Part shown: positions 7,974 to 16,442 of the stretch, one piece after another
Layout: every line of letters begins with the position of its first letter
How positions within the stretch are numbered: the first letter of the stretch is position 1
Source: Dasania sp051277005
Lineage (GTDB): Bacteria; Pseudomonadota; Gammaproteobacteria; Pseudomonadales; Dasaniaceae
DNA length: 19,989 nt
Assembly (NCBI GenBank): GCA_051277005.1
Contig: JBNMPS010000036.1
Span: 1-19,989, forward strand
Direction: 5' to 3'
Translations under genes and position numbers: made by a program
Notes under the pieces: generated by a model
What the model was told of the DNA's origin: nothing
Databases searched by the model: none
The model's input: only the letters and a program-made list of their open reading frames with translations

Positions 7974-8020
7974 ACCCAACTACTTTAGCATCAAAAAAAT
8001 ACTAGAAGTGTTAGTTTGCC

Positions 8021-8106
8021 GGTGTTTTTAATAGGCGACTACCCAATAACACCAGCATTTATTCTAGGCTAGTCGCTATTAATGAGCGCTAGCGACTAAG
8101 GTAGTC
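8021..8106. repeat. Nested inverted repeats with a GACTA/TAGTC core, possible operator
   Basis: Several dyads overlap. A 9-bp perfect inverted repeat TAGTCGCTA (8070-8078) / TAGCGACTA (8090-8098) has an 11-nt spacer. GACTACC (8037-8043) pairs with GGTAGTC (8100-8106). GGTGTT (8021-8026) pairs with AACACC (8048-8053). GACTA or its complement occurs four times in 70 bp in alternating orientation (8037, 8070, 8094, 8102), with a fifth copy at 7960. This looks like multiple sites for a dimeric regulator. Confidence 0.5.
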
Positions 8107-8201
8107 CACCCTTAATAAAAACCCGTACTCTTACTTTTAGCGGATTTAAACGACATGTACGCCTTCAATTTCGGCAAAATTCAGCACCAGAGCATCCCCT
8201 C

Positions 8202-9377
8202 ATGAAGCTTGAATTGACTATATCAAGCCAAAGCCAGGCTTCTACGCCCCCCAACATCACTTTTGATGAAAAAGGTGGCCGTATCGGCAGAGACAAACAG
8301 TGCGAATTATGGTTAGCCTGCACTGACAAGATGATTTCTCGTTGCCATGCCAACATTTACTACCTGCATGACCAATTTTACATTCGAGACGAAAGTGCTA
8401 ATGGCGTCTATATCAACCAAGCCGAAGAAGCTATTGGCCACGGCCTTTCGGCGCCCATTAGCGATGGCGATACCCTAACCATTGGCCATTACCAGTTAAC
8501 GGCCTCCGTTCAAAAAATAACCGTTGTTAAGCCTATTACCGCAGCGCCCCCCAAACCAAGCGCTCCCCCTCAGCAAAACGTTAAAAAAGCCACTAATATC
8601 GTCACCCCAAGTGAGTTTTTCAGCCCAAAAAAGGCCCCTTATAAAGAGAAACCGCCGGCTGCAAACCCAGGTTTAACACCTATCTCGCTAGAAGATAGCT
8701 TTACGCCACCCAATATGACCATCCCCGAAGGTTGGGATAATGACTTTGCGCCAACCAGCCAAGCGATCAAACCGCAGCCACCACTACCATCGCCCCCCCA
8801 AAAACCGCTGCTTAGCAATACATCTAACAAGCAGCTTATTACCCAGCTGTTAAAAGGCATGGGGGTAGAAAGCCAAGTCCCCGCCCACTTACTCAATGAA
8901 GATGTGATGTTTCTTATAGGGCGTACTCTTAGAGTCGCGGTAAGTACATCGATAAAGTCATCACCAGCCACTAACCAACGCCAGCCCGAGGCGCCACTGA
9001 GCTCAACAAAAGACTTTTTTTCAGCGCTGTTAAATCCAAAAAATGCCCACTTTCAACGGCTGCCAGCCTTGCTCGCTGAAAACATTAAAGCGCTTGCCCA
9101 GCATCAAAATAATCAACAGCAAAATCAACAAAAAATACAACAAAACACCTTGCAGCAATTACAAGAATGGCTTTCACCCTCAACGCTAGAGGCTGACACT
9201 CAATCAAAGCAAGCAGAAAATAATCAGAAGCCCCTATCACCTAAACGTATCAATGAAAAAACATGGCATCTTTACAAACAACGTTGGCCACAATACCAAA
9301 AAGCATTAAAACGTTTACAAAACCAACCCAATAATCCCGCCCAATTTAAATCTGGAGAGTTCGAGAAAACATCATGA
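8202..9377 (+). CDS. tagH: FHA-domain T6SS protein (TagH/Fha)
   Basis: The 391-residue protein has an N-terminal forkhead-associated domain (about 1-100) with the phosphothreonine-binding residues in place: GRIGR (26-30), SRCH (46-49) and the SANGVYIN segment around Asn67. A Pro-rich linker follows (about 105-210). The C-terminal region characteristic of T6SS FHA proteins contains LLKGMGVESQVPAHLL and ends with WHLYKQRWPQYQKAL. A Gln/Asn-rich stretch sits at about 300-325. In Pseudomonas and Agrobacterium this protein binds phosphothreonine made by PpkA and licenses assembly. Here its FHA domain would read PpkA marks, possibly on TssL. The ATG at 8202 lacks a clear ribosome-binding site. Its stop overlaps the tssJ start (ATGA), so the two are coupled. 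It is the first gene of the rightward block. Confidence 0.93.
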   Translation: MKLELTISSQSQASTPPNITFDEKGGRIGRDKQCELWLACTDKMISRCHANIYYLHDQFYIRDESANGVYINQAEEAIGHGLSAPISDGDTLTIGHYQLTASVQKITVVKPITAAPPKPSAPPQQNVKKATNIVTPSEFFSPKKAPYKEKPPAANPGLTPISLEDSFTPPNMTIPEGWDNDFAPTSQAIKPQPPLPSPPQKPLLSNTSNKQLITQLLKGMGVESQVPAHLLNEDVMFLIGRTLRVAVSTSIKSSPATNQRQPEAPLSSTKDFFSALLNPKNAHFQRLPALLAENIKALAQHQNNQQQNQQKIQQNTLQQLQEWLSPSTLEADTQSKQAENNQKPLSPKRINEKTWHLYKQRWPQYQKALKRLQNQPNNPAQFKSGEFEKTS

Positions 9378-9952
9378 TGAAACTTGCACCAATCGTTACA
9401 ACCCAGACTTTGTCCCGTTTAGTTATCTTAATCACCCTGGTTCTCATCTCCGGGTGTGAGACAGTCAGCCTGGTATGGGCGCCCTACGATAATATCGTTT
9501 TAGTCGCGCAGCCATCACTCAACCCCGATATCAACCAACGACCGTCGCCCATACAAGTTAAAATTTATGAGCTATCTTCTCGTACCACGTTTGATAACCT
9601 CAACTTTGAAGATGCCTTTACTCAGGGTGAAACGCTGCTTAGCAAAGAGCTAGTCTCTAGCGCAAACTACACCCTACAACCCGATGAAACAATACGACAC
9701 AAAGTCATGCTTCAACCGGAGACCAACTACATCGCAATTATTGCGGCCTATCGCGATATTGACAATGCCAAATGGAAGTTTGTCTATGAGATTAGTCCTC
9801 ATTCTCACTCCAAGCATACAGTCACCCTTAGTAAGCTAGCCATTTTAAAAGGCAAGGTCACTAACAAAACACCGCGGCCGCCTAAAGTACCCAAAATTGA
9901 CAAGGTCAAACTCAAAAAGCCCATATTAAAGACCAAAATAGAGGTTATTTAA
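9374..9952 (+). CDS. tssJ: TssJ, T6SS outer-membrane lipoprotein
   Basis: The 192-residue precursor has a signal peptide with a hydrophobic core (LVILITLVLISG, 16-27) and a lipobox ISGC with the lipidated Cys28. The next residue is Glu, compatible with outer-membrane sorting. The mature part has the TssJ features SPIQVKIYELSSRTTFDNLN and an ETNYIAIIAAYRDIDNAKWK segment. TssJ anchors the TssM periplasmic domain to the outer membrane. The C-terminal 35 residues or so, after the last predicted strand, form a Lys/Pro-rich tail (KTPRPPKVPKIDKVKLKKP), an addition to the usual fold. The start overlaps the tagH stop as ATGA; a second ATG follows immediately. Confidence 0.93.
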   Translation: MMKLAPIVTTQTLSRLVILITLVLISGCETVSLVWAPYDNIVLVAQPSLNPDINQRPSPIQVKIYELSSRTTFDNLNFEDAFTQGETLLSKELVSSANYTLQPDETIRHKVMLQPETNYIAIIAAYRDIDNAKWKFVYEISPHSHSKHTVTLSKLAILKGKVTNKTPRPPKVPKIDKVKLKKPILKTKIEVI

Positions 9953-10012
9953 ACGGCTTTGCATAACAACGCAGCCCTCCCATATTAACCACCAAAGGTT
10001 AGAACATTGACA

Positions 10013-11350
10013 ATGGCAAAAAATAACAAAATTGCATGGATGGAAAGCCAATATATCTATCCGCATCACTTTCAGCAGCAAGAGCGCTACCTCGAAAGCC
10101 GGCTGGAACAACGAACAGCTGCCATAAAACCTTATATCTGGGGTATCTCAGAGCTCACGTTTGATCATGCTCTACTCATGGATGGCAAGCTGGCAATTGA
10201 AAAAACAACCGGCATAATGCCCGATGGCAGCCCCTTTGAATTACCGCATCAGGCACCCTTACCTGATCCCATCCTTGTGCCATCTCGAATTAAAAACGAA
10301 CTAATTCTTTTAGTATTGCCCCTATACCAGCCCGGCTCTCGCTATATCGAAACCACCGATAACAACCACAGCATCGCCCGTTATCGCATGCAAGAAATAG
10401 ACGTATTTGATTACTGCAGTGACCATGGCAATGTTGAAAAAATTGAAAGCGCCACCTTGCAATTTAAACTCGCACTCGAAAATGAAGACCTTGGGGGGTT
10501 CAGCTGCCTACCCATTGCGCGCATTCAAGAAGTTACCCAAGAAGGTGCCATCATACTGGATAAACACTACATACCGCCGTCGCTTTCTATTCGCGCCAGC
10601 AATCAACTTCACGACTATGCCAGTAACGTTATCGGCCTGCTAAAACAGCGCGGCGATGTTTTAGCGTATCGTTTTAATGCCTCCGGCCAAGAAGGTGGCG
10701 CCTCCGCCATTGCCGATTTTTTACTGCTACAGCTAATCAACCGCTACCAACCTAGAATGCAACACTTAACGCACCTGCCCAATGTACACCCTGAGCGTTT
10801 ATTTATAGAGCTGCTAGGCATCATGGGTGAGCTAGCAACCTTTACCACCACCGAAAAACGCCCTGCTAGCACCATGCCTTACGACCATAACAACCTACAC
10901 CGTTGTTTTGAGCCCATCATGGAGCACCTAGGCAAGCACCTCAGCGCAGTGATGGAACAAACCGCCATCGCACTGCCCGTAGAAGCCAGACAATATGGCA
11001 TCTACGTTTCACGTATAGCCGACAGGACCCTACTAGCACAAGCGCGCTTTATTTTAGCGATCAATGCTGATATGGCCACCGAAAAACTGCGCAGCTACCT
11101 AAGCAACCACATAAAAGTGGGTTCTGTCGAAACCATCCGTGAGCTGGTTAATAACCAGCTACCCGGCATTGCCGTTACGTCGTTACCCGTTGCCCCAAGA
11201 GAAATTCCCTATCACGCAGGGTATTTATATTTTGAGTTAGATACACAAAGCGAACAGTGGCAAAGCCTGCATAATTCCGGTGGCTTTTCGTTTCATATCT
11301 CACGCGAAACAAATGATTTAAGTATTGAGTTTTGGGCTATCAGGCACTAG
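10013..11350 (+). CDS. tssK: TssK, T6SS baseplate-to-membrane-complex connector
   Basis: The product (445 residues from this ATG) starts MAKNNKIAWMESQYIYPHHF and continues QQQERY, the diagnostic N-terminus of TssK (ImpJ/VasE family). Further family features include an ELILLVLPLYQPGSRYIE strand and the C-terminal neck/head regions. TssK trimers link the TssF-TssG wedge to TssL and TssM at the cytoplasmic face. An AAAGG ribosome-binding site ends at 9997, which is 9 nt before an in-frame TTG (10007) and 15 nt before the ATG (10013). The TTG, adding two residues, is therefore a real alternative start. It follows tssJ by about 60 nt and precedes tssL by 50 nt. Confidence 0.95.
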   Translation: MAKNNKIAWMESQYIYPHHFQQQERYLESRLEQRTAAIKPYIWGISELTFDHALLMDGKLAIEKTTGIMPDGSPFELPHQAPLPDPILVPSRIKNELILLVLPLYQPGSRYIETTDNNHSIARYRMQEIDVFDYCSDHGNVEKIESATLQFKLALENEDLGGFSCLPIARIQEVTQEGAIILDKHYIPPSLSIRASNQLHDYASNVIGLLKQRGDVLAYRFNASGQEGGASAIADFLLLQLINRYQPRMQHLTHLPNVHPERLFIELLGIMGELATFTTTEKRPASTMPYDHNNLHRCFEPIMEHLGKHLSAVMEQTAIALPVEARQYGIYVSRIADRTLLAQARFILAINADMATEKLRSYLSNHIKVGSVETIRELVNNQLPGIAVTSLPVAPREIPYHAGYLYFELDTQSEQWQSLHNSGGFSFHISRETNDLSIEFWAIRH

Positions 11351-11400
11351 CCGATAACGTCAAGAGCAACCGTTATGATTGAATATAAGGATTAAAATAG

Positions 11401-12822
11401 ATGGACTCCGCGGATCATACCATTATAAAACCTCGGCCTGGGCTGCAAGCCAAGCAGAATGATGCAGCAATACAGAATGATGCAGCACTTTCCGACCAAA
11501 CGGTGATAAAACCACGGCCCAAGCCCGGTGGTAAATTATCAGCGCCAGCCGATATGATTGCCGGCCAAACCGTTATTAAGCCTAGAAAAAAAATAACCAA
11601 ACTCGTTTCGCTGAGGTTGCGCACGCCCGATTCAAAACAACAATTACAGCAAAGCCCATTACAGGAAGCGGCCACCACATTACTCGCGCTTTCACAACAA
11701 ATGCGCCAAGTCAGCACCCATATTAATACCGATGAGCTCCATCAGTTTGCCACCGCACAAGTGGAGCTTTTCCACCAGCAATGCCGGGCCACCATCGACA
11801 ACCCCGAAATAGCACAACAAGCATCATACGTACTGTGCTCACTGCTTGACGAAACCGTACTCAATACCCCTTGGGGTGAAAACAGTAGCTGGAGCCAGCG
11901 AACATTACTCAGCCTATTTCACAACGAAACCTACGGTGGTGAAAAAGTTTATGACATTCTGGAACAAGCCTCAGAAACACCAGAAGCCCGTTATGAACTT
12001 ATTGAACTTATTTACCTATGCCTATCATTAGGCTTTATCGGCAAACTGCGTATTGACCCAAAAGGCCCGGTAAAAATTGAGCAAATTCGTAGCAATACCT
12101 ACCAACTGCTCAAACAAACGAAAGAGCGCTACCAAAAAACCCTGTCGGTAAAATCAGAGCCCGCTAATAATTCAAAATATAAACTCCATAGCTTTGCGCC
12201 TATCTGGTTATTTATCGCCCTGCTAACAACCCTGGCTTTTGGGAGTTACAGTTATTGGTTAATCGGCCTCAATGAATACTCTGATGAAATTCGCTTGAAG
12301 CTGGCTAGCATTGTGCCACCTCAAATCACCCAGCAGCTATCCGCCGATAGCGGCCATACTGAGGCCGCCAATTTACGCTGGTTATTTGCCCAAGAAATTG
12401 AACAGGATGTATTGGGTGTTGAAGATTACTCAACCCACATCGCCATTGTGCTGCATGCTGAAGAACTGTTCGAGTCTGGCAGCACCACCCTCGACCCGGC
12501 GTTTTACCCCGTTATGGATAAAGTCGCCAAAGCATTAGAAGCCATGAAGGGCCGTGTTGTAGTGGCCGGCCATACCGACAACATAGCCATTCGCACACCG
12601 CTATACCCGTCTAATTGGCACCTATCATTAGCTCGAGCCAGCTCAGTGGTTAAATACATGTCCAGTGTTGCGGCGCTCGATGGCAGGTTGCTCCCCGAAG
12701 GGCGCAGTGATAATGACCCAATAGCCTCCAATGATACCGACTTAGGCCGGGCCAAAAACCGCCGCGTGGCCATTAATGTGTATAAACCATCGGCCATGGA
12801 TGCACCCAAACCAGCCCAATAA
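11401..12822 (+). CDS. tssL: TssL, DotU-like inner-membrane protein with C-terminal OmpA domain
   Basis: The 473-residue protein has an N-terminal extension (1-70), a DotU/ImpK cytoplasmic domain (about 82-255; YVLCSLLDETVLNTPWG at 143-159, LGFIGKLRI at 210-218), one transmembrane segment (about 266-288) and a periplasmic OmpA-like peptidoglycan-binding domain (about 345-462) with GHTDN (390-394) and AKNRRV (451-456). It anchors the TssJ-TssM complex to the cell wall. The N-terminal extension repeats T-[IV]-I-K-P-R three times, with threonines at 7, 34 and 57. A related motif in Agrobacterium TssL is, as I recall, where PpkA phosphorylates a threonine (Thr14) that Fha then binds. Three copies suggest multi-site phosphorylation here, which is inference. 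The start has an AAGGA ribosome-binding site about 8 nt upstream. Confidence 0.95.
   Translation: MDSADHTIIKPRPGLQAKQNDAAIQNDAALSDQTVIKPRPKPGGKLSAPADMIAGQTVIKPRKKITKLVSLRLRTPDSKQQLQQSPLQEAATTLLALSQQMRQVSTHINTDELHQFATAQVELFHQQCRATIDNPEIAQQASYVLCSLLDETVLNTPWGENSSWSQRTLLSLFHNETYGGEKVYDILEQASETPEARYELIELIYLCLSLGFIGKLRIDPKGPVKIEQIRSNTYQLLKQTKERYQKTLSVKSEPANNSKYKLHSFAPIWLFIALLTTLAFGSYSYWLIGLNEYSDEIRLKLASIVPPQITQQLSADSGHTEAANLRWLFAQEIEQDVLGVEDYSTHIAIVLHAEELFESGSTTLDPAFYPVMDKVAKALEAMKGRVVVAGHTDNIAIRTPLYPSNWHLSLARASSVVKYMSSVAALDGRLLPEGRSDNDPIASNDTDLGRAKNRRVAINVYKPSAMDAPKPAQ
11455..11490 (+). repeat. 18-bp in-frame tandem duplication in the tssL N-terminus
   Basis: Two 18-bp units (11455-11472 and 11473-11490) share CAGAATGATGCAGCA and differ at 2 of 18 positions. 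They encode QNDAAI and QNDAAL, in the linker between the first and second T-[IV]-I-K-P-R motifs. Near-identity at DNA level implies a recent duplication that changes motif spacing. Confidence 0.85.
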
Positions 12823-12914
12823 CAGACTGTAGCGTATCGCTTAAAATCCAAGCCAATCGCCATAAATAATACAATAAACGACCATTATTAATTAACCGGA
12901 ATTAGATAAAATCC

Positions 12915-15900
12915 ATGCAAGCTTTCAAAAAATTCATTGCTTTTATGACCCAGTCTTGGCTGTTAATACTCATCGCCATTACCGTGTTTTCGTTATTAAT
13001 TTGGTATGCAGGCCCTTTAATTGCGTTTAATGGCCACCAAATATTAGCCTCAGAAACATTACGGCTCGTTATCATCTTTGTTATTTTTGTTGCATGGGGG
13101 CTAAACAACCTTCGCAAAAGCCATCAGTACAAAACCAACAACCAAAATGTAGCCAACTCCATCTTAGAGCCGGCTAAAAAAGCCGATGGCAAACCCAACG
13201 AAAGCCAAGATGAAAGCATCCTGTCACAACGGCTTGGCGACGCCATTACCACCGTACAAAACACCGAGGGCGGTAAAAACGACAAACTCTACTCACTACC
13301 CTGGTATATGATTATAGGCTCACCAGGCTCCGGTAAAACCACCGCATTAAAAAACTCAGGGTTACAGTTTCCCCTTAACAGCCAGTTTGGTGACGACCCT
13401 ATTCAAGGCGCTGGTGGAACCCGTCATTGCGACTGGTGGTTTACCGACGAAGCCATCCTAATTGACACCGCAGGGCGATATACCACGCAAGATAACCCGC
13501 AAAAAGTTGAAACACGTGCCTGGATAAACTTTTTAAACCGGCTGAAAAAATCTCGCCCAAAACGGCCACTTAACGGCATATTAGTGACGGTTAGCTTACA
13601 CGACATACTCAACAAAACCGCCACCCAAAAAACCATCCAAACAACCGCGATTAAGCGCCGTATCCAAGAGCTTAATAACCACCTAGGCATGGAGCTTCCG
13701 GTGTATATGGTTTTCACCAAAACCGATATTGTTGCCGGTTTTAATAACTTTTTTAGTGACCTTGACCTAGAAGAACGCAAACAAACCTGGGGGTTTACCT
13801 ACCCACTAGACAACAACCACACGGCAAAAGATCAACTTAGCCAGTTTGAAGGCGAATATAATGCCTTAATGGCGCGCATCAATGGCCGCGTATTACATCG
13901 CCTAAGCCAAGAGAACAACCAACAACGCCGTGCACTGATTTATGAATTCCCTCAACAAATGAATGGGCTCAAACAACCCATTTATGAATTTTTAACCAAT
14001 ATTTTTACCCCCAATCAATTTGAAACGCCTTTTCTACTGCGCGGTATTTACTTAACCAGTAGCACCCAAGTAAATACGGCTTCGCAGCGTACCACCAATA
14101 TTATTCCGGCCGACCAATGTAACACCCCTGCCGATTTAGCCAGTGACGAGCCAAAAACCTTTTTTGTTGAGCACTTACTTAAAAATATTATTTTTAAAGA
14201 AGCTAACATTGCCAAAGTTAACCTCAGTGAACAAAAACGTATTCAATGGCTCTATCGGGGCGCCATAGCGGCCAGCGTATTGGTTTTTATAGCCGCGACC
14301 GCTATTTGGTATCAAAGTAAAAACCTCAACATTGATTACATAGCCACCGTTGATGCAAACATTGATGAATACCACAAAGATAGCCCAGAAGGCTTAGAAA
14401 ACACCCGTGATTGGCTAAGCCTAGCCCGGGGCTTAAGCCAACTTAGAGCCCTGCCCACAGGCTACCTGCACGAAACACTTGACCCACCCTTGGCACAGAG
14501 TTTTGGTTTATACCAAGGTGAAAAAATTGGTTCGCAAGCCAAACTAACCTATAAAAAAGCACTCGACGTGTTTTTTATGACCGAGCTTGCCGAATTACTG
14601 TCGCAGCAAATAGACCGTTCACAAACCGACGAGCAACTCTATGAAGCGCTAAAGTTTTACCTCATGCTTTATTACCCCGAAAAAATCGACCCACAAGAAT
14701 TTACCACCTGGGTTAACATATTATGGGAGAGGACATTACCCAGCGCGCACAACCCTACCCTACGGCAACAGCTTAACGATCACCTGCAAACAGCGCTACT
14801 TGAGCGCTCGCTACCCCCCGCCATGGACCAACAAAAAGTCGCCGAAATTCGCGAAATTTTAGCGCGCCCGCCCATCGAGGAGCGCCTATATCAACGTCTT
14901 AAAAATGATCATATTGCCGAAAACAATGAGCAATTTAATCTGCGTGATGTGCTAGGCCACAAAGCCGACGTACTATTTTATCGTCGCAGCACCACCAACC
15001 TAAGCCAAGGCATACCCGAATTTTTTACCTATTCGGGTTTTCACACCGGCTTTAATCTTGAAATTTTGAAGCTGCCCAAAATTCTTAGCGACGAAGCGTG
15101 GATTTATGGCAATGACAAACAAAAAGCGTTTACCGAAGAAGAGATGGCGCTGATTAGCCAACAAGTGCGTGAGCTGTATTTTACCGAATACCAATCCCGG
15201 TGGGACAACCTCATTAATGACTTAGCGATCAAATCATTTAGTTCGGCCAACCGTGGCCAATCGGTATTGCAAGTCCTTTCGGGCACTGACAAACCGCTGA
15301 TTAAATTATTGGAAAGCATTCGTCATCACACCGCCCTTAGCGCAGTGCCCGGTGCATCTAAAGCTAACAAAGCCCTGGCTGACGGCTTAGCCGAAACCTT
15401 TGCCCCCAATAAAAAACGCCGCTTAGAGCGCCTAGCGCCCGACAATGCCTTTGCTAGTATAAAACTGCCAGGGCAAGCGATTGATGAATACTTTGATCAC
15501 TTCAACCTGTACGTAAATCGAGAGCAAGGTGAACCTTTACAGCTCTTACAGGCCTCATTAATTGAACTCAATAAACATTTACAAACGCTGGCATACGCCA
15601 ACGACATTAACCAAACAGCGTTCCAAAGTAACCAAACAGGTAACCCTGCGTCACTGCACATGAAACAAGCCATTGCCAGTGCGCCGCGTTCCATTCAATC
15701 CTGGTTTCAATCAATTACCCACGACACCAATAAAATCACCAGCGGGGCCATCCGTGGCCACATCAATACCATTTGGCGCACCGAGGTAGTTAGCTTTTTC
15801 AACAAAGCCATTAAAGGGCGCTACCCGGTTAAACCTAATAGCAACATTGATATTAAACTGGCTGATTTCAGCACCATGTTTGGCCCTACCGGCGAATTAG

Positions 15901-16442
15901 CCCTGTTCTCCCAACAATATATTGAACCCTTTGTTGATAGCAGCCGCCCTCGCTGGCGCTGGCAGAAAAACATTGGCCTAAGCAACCAAACGCTGCGTTT
16001 CTTTGAGCGAGCCGAACGCATTCGCAATGCCTACTTTGCCGGCGCCTCACCAACCCCAGAGGTTAGATTTGCCCTAAGGCCCATCGTGCTCGATAAAACC
16101 ATCGCCAGCTTTATGCTAGAAACAGCAGGCAGCCAGGTGAGCTACCAACATGGCCCCGTTCTTACCAAACAGGTGGTCTGGCCTGGCAGTAGCGAGCAAT
16201 CTAAAATCATTTTTAACCTTGCCAGTAAAGGCACACCCATTAGCGCCCGCACCGATGGTGAATGGAGTTGGTTTCGCCTATTGGATCGCTATGCCAAACA
16301 AGAGCCCCTTAGCAATGATCAGCTAAAGCTCACCTTTAGTCTCAGCGGTATTCAAGCGCAATACACCCTGCTACCCAACAGCAGTTACAACCCCTATAGC
16401 AATCGCGATATTACTGACTTTAGCTTGCCGGCAACACTATGA
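12915..16442 (+). CDS. tssM: TssM, T6SS inner-membrane complex protein (IcmF family)
   Basis: The 1175-residue protein has two N-terminal transmembrane helices (about 14-36 and 48-66), a cytoplasmic NTPase-like domain and a third membrane helix (about 446-466) followed by a periplasmic domain of about 700 residues. The nucleotide-binding motifs look intact: Walker A GSPGSGKTT (135-143), DTAG (184-187) and TKTD (268-271); some TssM proteins have lost these. The C-terminus shows the TssM_C pattern, with SLSGIQAQYTLLPNSSYNPY and a final FSLPATL. TssM spans the periplasm and binds TssJ and TssL. Length is normal for the family. It lies 92 nt after tssL and its stop overlaps the tagF ATG (ATGA at 16439-16442). 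Confidence 0.96.
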   Translation: MQAFKKFIAFMTQSWLLILIAITVFSLLIWYAGPLIAFNGHQILASETLRLVIIFVIFVAWGLNNLRKSHQYKTNNQNVANSILEPAKKADGKPNESQDESILSQRLGDAITTVQNTEGGKNDKLYSLPWYMIIGSPGSGKTTALKNSGLQFPLNSQFGDDPIQGAGGTRHCDWWFTDEAILIDTAGRYTTQDNPQKVETRAWINFLNRLKKSRPKRPLNGILVTVSLHDILNKTATQKTIQTTAIKRRIQELNNHLGMELPVYMVFTKTDIVAGFNNFFSDLDLEERKQTWGFTYPLDNNHTAKDQLSQFEGEYNALMARINGRVLHRLSQENNQQRRALIYEFPQQMNGLKQPIYEFLTNIFTPNQFETPFLLRGIYLTSSTQVNTASQRTTNIIPADQCNTPADLASDEPKTFFVEHLLKNIIFKEANIAKVNLSEQKRIQWLYRGAIAASVLVFIAATAIWYQSKNLNIDYIATVDANIDEYHKDSPEGLENTRDWLSLARGLSQLRALPTGYLHETLDPPLAQSFGLYQGEKIGSQAKLTYKKALDVFFMTELAELLSQQIDRSQTDEQLYEALKFYLMLYYPEKIDPQEFTTWVNILWERTLPSAHNPTLRQQLNDHLQTALLERSLPPAMDQQKVAEIREILARPPIEERLYQRLKNDHIAENNEQFNLRDVLGHKADVLFYRRSTTNLSQGIPEFFTYSGFHTGFNLEILKLPKILSDEAWIYGNDKQKAFTEEEMALISQQVRELYFTEYQSRWDNLINDLAIKSFSSANRGQSVLQVLSGTDKPLIKLLESIRHHTALSAVPGASKANKALADGLAETFAPNKKRRLERLAPDNAFASIKLPGQAIDEYFDHFNLYVNREQGEPLQLLQASLIELNKHLQTLAYANDINQTAFQSNQTGNPASLHMKQAIASAPRSIQSWFQSITHDTNKITSGAIRGHINTIWRTEVVSFFNKAIKGRYPVKPNSNIDIKLADFSTMFGPTGELALFSQQYIEPFVDSSRPRWRWQKNIGLSNQTLRFFERAERIRNAYFAGASPTPEVRFALRPIVLDKTIASFMLETAGSQVSYQHGPVLTKQVVWPGSSEQSKIIFNLASKGTPISARTDGEWSWFRLLDRYAKQEPLSNDQLKLTFSLSGIQAQYTLLPNSSYNPYSNRDITDFSLPATL

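Larger units (their letters stand above)
7847..8201. promoter_or_regulatory. Divergent intergenic control region between ppkA and tagH
   Basis: This 355-nt region separates the two oppositely transcribed T6SS blocks and must hold the start signals for both. It contains a sigma70-like promoter reading toward ppkA, a CRP-like palindrome and a cluster of nested inverted repeats, each listed separately. No convincing gene lies in it. No good promoter hexamer pair was found for tagH, and no strong ribosome-binding site precedes the tagH ATG. Confidence 0.7.

Noticed and set aside
7847..8201. Sigma54 (-24/-12) promoter, common for T6SS operons
   Set aside because: No GG-N10-GC arrangement close to TGGCAC-N5-TTGC was found on either strand; the nearest minus-strand candidate ending in TTGC has the wrong spacing.
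8639..8971. 110-residue minus-strand frame
   Set aside because: Antisense to the proline-rich linker of the FHA protein; its composition simply mirrors that linker.
12504..12863. 119-residue minus-strand frame
   Set aside because: Antisense shadow of the TssL OmpA domain; no independent coding evidence.
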